Assembly: GCA_027451565.1 (NCBI GenBank)
Contig: DAIDJC010000073.1
Span: 1 to 12,136, forward strand
Direction of reading: 5' to 3'
Origin: Limisphaerales bacterium
GTDB lineage: Bacteria; Verrucomicrobiota; Verrucomicrobiia; Limisphaerales; UBA11358
Length of the DNA stretch: 12,136 nt
The position numbers and the translations under genes were made by a program. A model generated the notes under the pieces. The model made no database searches and was not told where the DNA came from. It was given only the letters and a program-made list of their open reading frames with translations. Shown in pieces: positions 1-5,955 of this stretch; position 1 is the first letter of the stretch; each line of letters opens with the position of its first letter.

Positions 1-1125
1 CGGGAACTCTGGGGACCTGTCATTCGGGATGTCCCCGAAAGCGTCTCCATTCAAACCAAGGTTTATGCGGCGGATTGTCAGCCCAATCCGCCGTTCTCGG
101 ATCTGCTGGGCAAGGCATCTCCTCACCGGGAAATTGCAGAATACCAAATCACAGGCCAGACCACCGGACGACTTTTTCTGCCTGCATCCGAAGTGGATTA
201 TACCGCGTGGACCATGCAACGCAGTCATGCCCTGGTTGGAAATGACGGCGGAGTGAGTTTGTTCTGTGGCGCCACAAAAAACCCCGGTTACCACGTATTT
301 GGCGATGCGGTAAACGGTATCAACCTGTATGCCTGGCGCCGCCTTTCTTGGGACCCGGAAGAGAGCCTGAGCCAAATATGGCTGGACTGGGCCCGCAAAA
401 TATATGGCGACAAGGCGGCACCCGCGGTGGTTCGGGCCCTGCGCCGCTCGGAATATGTGATCCATCATCTTTTTTCCGCTCTGGGACTGGGCAATGACAC
501 CAACTCTGGTTTTGCCGGAAGCATCGCCCGTCGCGAGGTTTTGTTGAAATACACCAATCGGTATTTCCTGCCTGAAGGCCAGGCGGCTTTGGCTCCAACA
601 CTGGAAAACGTGGATCGCGTGATTAAGGAAAAGGAGGAATGTCTGCGTCAGATTCAAGCCATGAAACAGGATATTGAAAGCGTGGCAGGAGATTTGCAGC
701 CCGCACAACTTGCCGAATTGCGGACGCGTGTCAATTGGCTGGAAGAATTCGGGCAGGTGGAACGCTATTTGGATGAAAGTCTTTGGCGCTATCGCTACCT
801 GCGCGAACAGTCAAACCTCATGGAAACCGATGCCGACCAGATGGCCATGCTGGCTGCGGCTTATGACCAGGTGCGCCAACATTACGCCATGATGTTTAAA
901 GTGGACCCGGGCCAGCGTTTTTCCTGCTATAGCGTTCCGCTCGGGGATTTGGAAATGAAACCCACACTGGGCAACCCACTGCCATTGATGAATGAGCTAT
1001 ACGCCAGTTCCCTGGGCTTGGTTCAAGGGGCTTTGGGTCCCCAAAGTGTGCCAACCCCCTGGCTTAGGGGGAAAGTTCATCCTCCGGCTGGTGTTTGGGA
1101 TGGAAACCTGAACGAGGGAGAATAA
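1..1125 (+). CDS. GH67-like (alpha-glucuronidase-related) glycoside hydrolase, C-terminal fragment
   Basis: The reading frame is open from base 1 to a TAA at 1123-1125, giving 374 residues with no start in the window, so the N-terminal part lies upstream. By eye it resembles the C-terminal half of family GH67 alpha-glucuronidases. 'KVYAADCQPNPPF' followed by 'EIAEYQI' lines up with the remembered GH67 pattern 'PIDFQPREP...LEFQI', with the same 22-residue spacing between Asp25 (bases 73-75) and Glu47 (139-141). In GH67 this Asp/Glu pair activates the catalytic water. 'GINLYAWRRLSWDPE' then matches the GH67 segment 'NLYAFGRLAWNP'. The rest, about residues 190-300, is charged and helical ('VIKEKEECLRQIQAMKQDIE'). 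GH67 enzymes remove 4-O-methylglucuronic acid from xylan oligomers; substrate and location cannot be read here because the N-terminus is missing. It could instead belong to an uncharacterised relative of GH67. Its position before a pectin esterase suits polysaccharide breakdown. Confidence 0.6.
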   Translation, partial: RELWGPVIRDVPESVSIQTKVYAADCQPNPPFSDLLGKASPHREIAEYQITGQTTGRLFLPASEVDYTAWTMQRSHALVGNDGGVSLFCGATKNPGYHVFGDAVNGINLYAWRRLSWDPEESLSQIWLDWARKIYGDKAAPAVVRALRRSEYVIHHLFSALGLGNDTNSGFAGSIARREVLLKYTNRYFLPEGQAALAPTLENVDRVIKEKEECLRQIQAMKQDIESVAGDLQPAQLAELRTRVNWLEEFGQVERYLDESLWRYRYLREQSNLMETDADQMAMLAAAYDQVRQHYAMMFKVDPGQRFSCYSVPLGDLEMKPTLGNPLPLMNELYASSLGLVQGALGPQSVPTPWLRGKVHPPAGVWDGNLNEGE

Positions 1126-1174
1126 ACCCTCGGAATAGGATAAATTCCCATTTTAAAGGTTTTGACACCATGAA

Positions 1175-1198
1175 AATGGCCGTTTCCAGATGGCCATT
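1175..1198 (+). terminator. Weak hairpin downstream of the GH67-like gene
   Basis: AATGGCC (1175-1181) and GGCCATT (1192-1198) form a perfect 7-bp stem around a 10-base loop. It is followed by GATTTTAAGG, so the T-run is only four bases long. It lies about 50 bases after the stop codon and before any plausible promoter for the next gene, which suits a terminator. The short T-run makes this a weak call. Confidence 0.35.
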
Positions 1199-1225
1199 GA
1201 TTTTAAGGCCTGCCAAAAATTCAAA

Positions 1226-1242
1226 TCATTTTGCAAAAATGA
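1226..1242. promoter_or_regulatory. 7-bp palindrome, possible operator upstream of pectinesterase gene
   Basis: TCATTTT (1226-1232) and AAAATGA (1236-1242) are perfect inverted repeats separated by GCA. The compact AT-rich dyad lies about 150 bases before the pectinesterase start. A loose -35/-10-like pair follows directly (TTGAAT near 1247 and TATTCT about 16 bases later). A repressor or activator site is possible, but AT-rich dyads of this size also arise by chance. Confidence 0.25.
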
Positions 1243-1285
1243 CAGCTTGAATGATTATGGCTCAGGATTATTCTAATAGCATTCA

Positions 1286-1338
1286 AGCCCCGATCTGTTG
1301 TATGCCGGCATGCGCGGCAGCGCGCCCGGCTCGGGGCT
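1286..1338 (+). promoter_or_regulatory. Nested hairpin in the probable 5' leader of the pectinesterase gene
   Basis: Three helices nest within 53 bases. The outer helix is AGCCCCGA (1286-1293) with TCGGGGCT (1331-1338). The middle helix is GCCGG (1304-1308) with CCGGC (1326-1330), stacked directly on the outer one on its 3' side with a 10-base bulge on its 5' side. The inner hairpin is GCGC (1312-1315) with GCGC (1320-1323) around a GGCA tetraloop. The structure ends 54 bases before the ATG at 1393, has no T-run after it, and is much more GC-rich than the bases around it. It could be a leader element, a transcript-stabilising hairpin or a protein site. It does not match any riboswitch class I know. 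Confidence 0.4.
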
Positions 1339-1392
1339 GGATTAAGCAGAATAAGTACGACCCTAAAACCGCAACCCAAGTCATACCCCGCC

Positions 1393-4300
1393 ATGAAAAC
1401 CTCGTTTGCCAAAATCTATATTACCGCCGTGCTCCTTGCAGGATTTCTTCCCGGGGCAATAGGACAGTTGCAATGGAGTTCCTTTAACAAGAACGGGGGC
1501 TTGGTCACCAATGATGTGGCGACCGGCGGTGATTCAACCTACGGGGGCAGCGTGAGCTTCATTATTCCGCCGACCACTGAGTTGATTTTCATGACAAAAA
1601 CATTCCAGCCCACCAATATTGGAGTTGCCGGGTCGTCCACGAAGGTCAATTTCAACATGACATCCACAGGTGGTTTAAGCCCGGGAAACACGGGTCGCGT
1701 AATGGGAATGGGCCTGTTCAATGACCCTGGGACCCCTACGAATGCGCTGGATGACGCGGGATACTGGACGGACTTAAACACCGGGAATTCACCGCCATCG
1801 TTCGAGATGTTTTACCGACCAAGCACCGTCACCACCTTTTTCCAATATGACAGCGCGCATAAACTGGGCAGCGGCAAGATCAGCCTTGGCACACCCTCCA
1901 ATAACGTTCCGTATGGGATGCAGTTTCAATTAAACAACCCATCCGGGACTGGCATCAGCATGGGCACAAGCTCCAGCACCTACGCGGCATCCGGGGCGGC
2001 CATCACCAATGGCAATAATTCGGTGGATGTGCAAAGCTACTCCTCCGCAACCACATTTGTGACGCTGCCCACGACCAATTTCAATGAGTTGGCCTTCATG
2101 TACGACAACTTGTCCGGAATTGCCGTAACCGTGACATTGAACAGCATCACGTTTGTTCCTGCCAACCCGATTATTCAGACCCAGCCAGTGGGTTACAGTG
2201 GCAGCCCAGGCGACACCACTCCTGCCAGTTCATTCTCAGTTGCCTTGAATGCAAACAGTGGAACGCCAATTGGTTATCAATGGTATGAAGCCACGGCCAC
2301 CGTGACCAATGCCCTGGTGGATGGGACGACCGTCAATGGCAGTGTGATCACCGGTTCCACCTCCAATATCCTTTCCTTTGCCAATGCCCAGCCCGCGGAC
2401 TCGGGAACCTATTTTGTGGTGGTGACAAATGCCTATGGCTCCGCGACAAGCGCCACGGCCTTTTTAAATATTTTTGCCACGGCCACTGCGCCCACGATTT
2501 ATAGCATCGCACCCCGCACAGCCACCATCGTGTCGGGGCAGGGCACTAATGTGACGGTGACAGCCGCCGGGGCGCCAAGCCCGGTTTATTATTGGTACGA
2601 TGCCGGGTCCAACCTGCTTCAATCCGGCGCATCGCCGACACTTTCCCTGAACAATGTGCAACAGGGCGGCGCAGGGGTTTACACAGTGGTGGCGAGCAAT
2701 TACTTGGGCGCGGTGGAGACTAATTTTGACATCACGGTGATTGTCACGCCTGTCATTTCCAGCCAGCCGACCAATCTATTGTTGAATGCGGGTGAATCCG
2801 CCACATTTTTAGTGACCGCCAGCGGCGTGCCAGCGCCAACCTACCAGTGGTATAAAAACAACCAACTCATACCTGGCGCCACCAACACTAATTATACCAT
2901 TGCAAGCGTGGGGTTAGGCGATATTGGCACCTACGATGTGGTGGTGAGCAACTCGGCGGGAGCCACCACCAGCAGCGGCGCATTTCTGGCGCTTTATTCC
3001 TCGATGACCGCAGCGCCAATATCGCCCTTGAACAACGCCTCATCGGTATGTGACGATACTTTACTGACACTGGTCTTCAACCAGCCGGTGCAGGTGGGCA
3101 ACACAGGCACCATACGAATTTACAATTCCGCCAATCCTTCCACCCCTGTGGACAGCCTTGACCTGAGCGGCGGCAACCTTCAATCCAGGACCGTAGGCGG
3201 TATTTCATTGAATAGTTATGACATCCTGGTGAATAGCAATACAGCCACCATCTATCCGCACGCTGGGGTGCTCAGTCTGGGCCAGACCTATTATGTGGCA
3301 GTGGATCCGGGGGTGTTTGTGGATACCAACGGGGCCTATTTTGCCGGGGTCACCAATTCAACGACGTGGCAATTCACCACCCGGTCCGCCGGTCCATCCG
3401 TGGCCACCAATCTTGTCGTGGCAGCGGATGGCAGCGGGGATTTCTGCACCGTGCAGGGGGCGATTGATTTTGTCCCTGCGGCCAATACAACGCCCACGGT
3501 GATTCATGTGCAAAACGGCATTTACACGGAGATCAACCGCGTAAATTCCAAGAACAACATCACCTTCATTGGCCAGGACCGGGCCCAGACCATCATTAAT
3601 TATCCAAACAACAACAACATCAACCCCAGCACCACCACGCGTCCGATGTTTGGGGTGATGAGCGCCAACGATATTGCGCTGGAAAACCTGACGCTTACCA
3701 ACAGCACGCCACACGGGGGGTCCCAGGCCGAGGCGCTGCTGTTGAATTATGCCAAACGGTTCATGCTGTTGAATGCCAACCTGTGCAGTTATCAGGACAC
3801 CCTGCTGGTGAACCAGAGCGGGGACCAGGCGTACATCCAGGATTCCCATATCCAGGGTGATACCGATTACATTTGGGGCAGTGGAACGTTGTTTGCCACG
3901 AACGATGAGTTGATGGCCATGTCCACGCAAAGCTACCTGACCCAGGCGCGGACCTTGCAATACACCAATGGCTTTGCCTTTGTGGATTGCCTGATTGACC
4001 GAGCCAACTCATCGGTGAGCAATGGAACGCTGGGACGTGATGCCGGGGCCAGCGGCAGCACGGCGAATTATCCCTATGGGCAGGCTGCTTACGTGGATTG
4101 CACGATGGATACCAACCTGATTATTCCAGCGGGCTGGGCCTTGGGTAGCGGCACCACCCAGGGTGCAGACACGGCTAGCCTGCGTTTTTGGGAGTATGGA
4201 AGCGTGGATCTCAATGGAAACCCTGTAAACACATCTTCTCGTGTGGCTTGGTCCACTCAAATCTCCGCCAGTATTGCCACCAACCTGGTAGGTAATGCAA

Positions 4301-5088
4301 CCAATTGGCTCTACGGATGGCAGCCCGAACTGGCACCATTGATCCTCACCAATCCAGTTGGATTGAGTGTTGCCGGAGGAGCATCAGCCACTTTATCCGT
4401 GGCAGCCTCAGCCATTGGCGCCACCACTTTCCAATGGTATCAAAATGGTTCCCCGCTTTCTGGTGCCACTAACAGCACATTGTTTTTTGCCCAGGCTTAT
4501 GCGGGTCAGGCAGGCACCTATTTTGTGCAAGTGTCCAACCTGGCAGGCGTTGCCACGAGCAGTTCCGCAACGTTAAACGTAGGCAGCACGGCGCCAGTGT
4601 TCACCCCCGTGGCAGACCTGCATGTCAATGCCGGTGTCACCTTGAATGTCACCAATCAGGTCATTGACCCGGATGTTCCGCCCAAAACATTGAGCTTCGC
4701 TCTGGTCAGCGGTCCTGTTGGAGCGACATTGAATCCTGCCACTGGTGTGTTTGTCTGGCGCGCCTCAGTTTCAACTTCAGGTTCCACCAATCCAGTGGTT
4801 ATCACTGTCTCGGATAATGGAAGCCCAAGCCTGACAGCCACCCAGACATTTAATGTGATTGTAAACCCGGCGGTGGCACCCACCGCCAGACCCGCCTATG
4901 CTCTGGGTGTCTTTTCAATGAACATCTATGGTGAAGCCGGTCCGGATTACATCATTCAAAGCTCCACCAACTTGATCAATTGGAGGGGGATTTCCACCAA
5001 TCTTTCTCCTGTATTACCATTTGTTTTTACAGACTCTTCAAGTTCGGGGGTGCCGGTTCAATTTTACAGGGTCATTCTTGGCCCTTAA
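1393..5088 (+). CDS. Secreted multidomain pectinesterase (CE8) with Ig-like domains
   Basis: This 1231-residue protein should hydrolyse methyl esters of pectin outside the cell. Residues 1-25 are a Sec signal peptide (MKTSFAKIYITAVLL..., ending near AIGQ). Domains in order: an unassigned beta-rich region (about 26-255); three Ig-like domains (about 259-358, 366-450, 452-535), each with a 'YQWY/YYWY' strand and a 'GTYxVVVxN'-type strand; a Big_5/SbsA-like domain (about 537-666); CE8 (about 672-975); a fourth Ig-like domain (about 982-1065); a cadherin/He_PIG-like domain (about 1069-1157); and a C-terminal module (about 1160-1231) with 'YIIQSSTNLINW' and 'FYRVILGP'. CE8 motifs are QAEAL (Q778), QDTL (Q801, D802), DYIWG (D825) and LGR (R882), covering the catalytic Asp pair, the Gln residues and the Arg. 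The usual LGRPW reads LGRDA. CE8 enzymes are usually 300-400 residues, so most of this protein is accessory. No Shine-Dalgarno precedes the ATG; the signal peptide fixes the start. A strong terminator follows. Confidence 0.93.
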   Translation: MKTSFAKIYITAVLLAGFLPGAIGQLQWSSFNKNGGLVTNDVATGGDSTYGGSVSFIIPPTTELIFMTKTFQPTNIGVAGSSTKVNFNMTSTGGLSPGNTGRVMGMGLFNDPGTPTNALDDAGYWTDLNTGNSPPSFEMFYRPSTVTTFFQYDSAHKLGSGKISLGTPSNNVPYGMQFQLNNPSGTGISMGTSSSTYAASGAAITNGNNSVDVQSYSSATTFVTLPTTNFNELAFMYDNLSGIAVTVTLNSITFVPANPIIQTQPVGYSGSPGDTTPASSFSVALNANSGTPIGYQWYEATATVTNALVDGTTVNGSVITGSTSNILSFANAQPADSGTYFVVVTNAYGSATSATAFLNIFATATAPTIYSIAPRTATIVSGQGTNVTVTAAGAPSPVYYWYDAGSNLLQSGASPTLSLNNVQQGGAGVYTVVASNYLGAVETNFDITVIVTPVISSQPTNLLLNAGESATFLVTASGVPAPTYQWYKNNQLIPGATNTNYTIASVGLGDIGTYDVVVSNSAGATTSSGAFLALYSSMTAAPISPLNNASSVCDDTLLTLVFNQPVQVGNTGTIRIYNSANPSTPVDSLDLSGGNLQSRTVGGISLNSYDILVNSNTATIYPHAGVLSLGQTYYVAVDPGVFVDTNGAYFAGVTNSTTWQFTTRSAGPSVATNLVVAADGSGDFCTVQGAIDFVPAANTTPTVIHVQNGIYTEINRVNSKNNITFIGQDRAQTIINYPNNNNINPSTTTRPMFGVMSANDIALENLTLTNSTPHGGSQAEALLLNYAKRFMLLNANLCSYQDTLLVNQSGDQAYIQDSHIQGDTDYIWGSGTLFATNDELMAMSTQSYLTQARTLQYTNGFAFVDCLIDRANSSVSNGTLGRDAGASGSTANYPYGQAAYVDCTMDTNLIIPAGWALGSGTTQGADTASLRFWEYGSVDLNGNPVNTSSRVAWSTQISASIATNLVGNATNWLYGWQPELAPLILTNPVGLSVAGGASATLSVAASAIGATTFQWYQNGSPLSGATNSTLFFAQAYAGQAGTYFVQVSNLAGVATSSSATLNVGSTAPVFTPVADLHVNAGVTLNVTNQVIDPDVPPKTLSFALVSGPVGATLNPATGVFVWRASVSTSGSTNPVVITVSDNGSPSLTATQTFNVIVNPAVAPTARPAYALGVFSMNIYGEAGPDYIIQSSTNLINWRGISTNLSPVLPFVFTDSSSSGVPVQFYRVILGP

Positions 5089-5110
5089 CGCCGGCATGGC
5101 AGGGGGGAAG

Positions 5111-5149
5111 CCCGCAACCAGTTTTATCTGGTTGCGGGTTTTCATTTTG
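5111..5149 (+). terminator. Rho-independent terminator after the pectinesterase gene
   Basis: CCCGCAACCAG (5111-5121) and CTGGTTGCGGG (5128-5138) form a perfect 11-bp stem around the loop TTTTAT, followed by TTTTCATTTT. It begins 22 bases after the pectinesterase stop codon and isolates that gene from the lipoprotein gene. Confidence 0.92.
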
Positions 5150-5208
5150 GAACGGATGTTTTTGAAAAAATGCGTCCATGAGTTTGCCACAGGCGTATTC
5201 TTTCATGC

Positions 5209-5790
5209 ATGGGTGCAACAAAAAGGTTTGCTTGTGGTGTTGTGGTGGGGGCGCTGCTGGTGGTTGCTGCGGGTTGTTCCAGCAGCCCGCGCGGCGAATC
5301 CCCTGCCGCCTTTCAAGACGAGGGTTTGGAAGCTACAAGCGCGGCAAAAGTGGCGGATGCCGGTTCCACCAACTTGAATCAGTTTGAGGTTTTTAACGGC
5401 GATTTTTCCCGCAAAAACATTTTAGAGAATACCTCCAAAGTCTATGCCAAGGACGTATGGTTTCAGGACTCTTTCAAGGTCATTCACGGAGAATCCGGGT
5501 TTGAATCCTATTTATTAAGGGAGGCTGATGCGGTGGGACAGTTTAAAATGGAGTGGCAGGATGTGGCTCAGGATCAGGGGAATTATTATTTCAGATGGCG
5601 CATGACCTTGAAATTGAAGCATGACAAGAAAAGCACCCCGCCCACGGTGTGTGATGGCATGAGCATGGTGCGGTTTGGAGCCGATGGAAAAGTGCTATTC
5701 GAGCATGATTACTACGATGGCGCCCAATTGTTATATGAAAAAGTACCTGTTTTGGGGGCGGAAATTCGATGGGTCAAAAGCAGGTTATAG
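5209..5790 (+). CDS. Lipoprotein with NTF2/SnoaL-like domain
   Basis: The protein has 193 residues. Residues 1-22 are a lipoprotein signal with basic Lys5 and Arg6, a hydrophobic core (GVVVGALLVV) and the lipobox 'AAGC', so Cys23 is the likely lipidated residue. 'SSS' and a Ser/Ala-rich linker follow to about residue 60. From about residue 62 to the end the pattern fits a cone-shaped NTF2/SnoaL-like domain: 'DVWFQDSFKVIHG', 'YYFRWRMTLKLK', 'GMSMVRFGADGKVLFEHDYYD', then 'YEKVPVLGAEIRWVK' and an 'SRL' terminus. That ending resembles the NTF2-family proteins that, in many bacteria, sit beside photolyase genes; this is from memory. Those are soluble, so the lipid anchor is unusual. Whether it is an enzyme or a ligand binder cannot be told. 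It stands alone after a terminator and converges on valS. No Shine-Dalgarno is visible. The start is chosen for the signal peptide it gives. Confidence 0.85.
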   Translation: MGATKRFACGVVVGALLVVAAGCSSSPRGESPAAFQDEGLEATSAAKVADAGSTNLNQFEVFNGDFSRKNILENTSKVYAKDVWFQDSFKVIHGESGFESYLLREADAVGQFKMEWQDVAQDQGNYYFRWRMTLKLKHDKKSTPPTVCDGMSMVRFGADGKVLFEHDYYDGAQLLYEKVPVLGAEIRWVKSRL

Positions 5791-5955
5791 GGGGTGGGTC
5801 CGTTGAGGAAAAATAGCAACATTGAATCCGTCAAAACCAGGTTGAATTTGGATGAGATGTTGATGGGAGAAGGCTATTCATGAAACCGCAGAAATTTGAG
5901 GAATGGCCCTTTTCTGAATTACAAGGTGGATAGGTCCATTCAAAAAAGGCCGGGC

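Noticed and set aside
3358..3960. 200-codon frame on the minus strand inside the pectinesterase gene
   Set aside because: It lies opposite the CE8 catalytic domain, whose motifs are intact; no independent protein signature.
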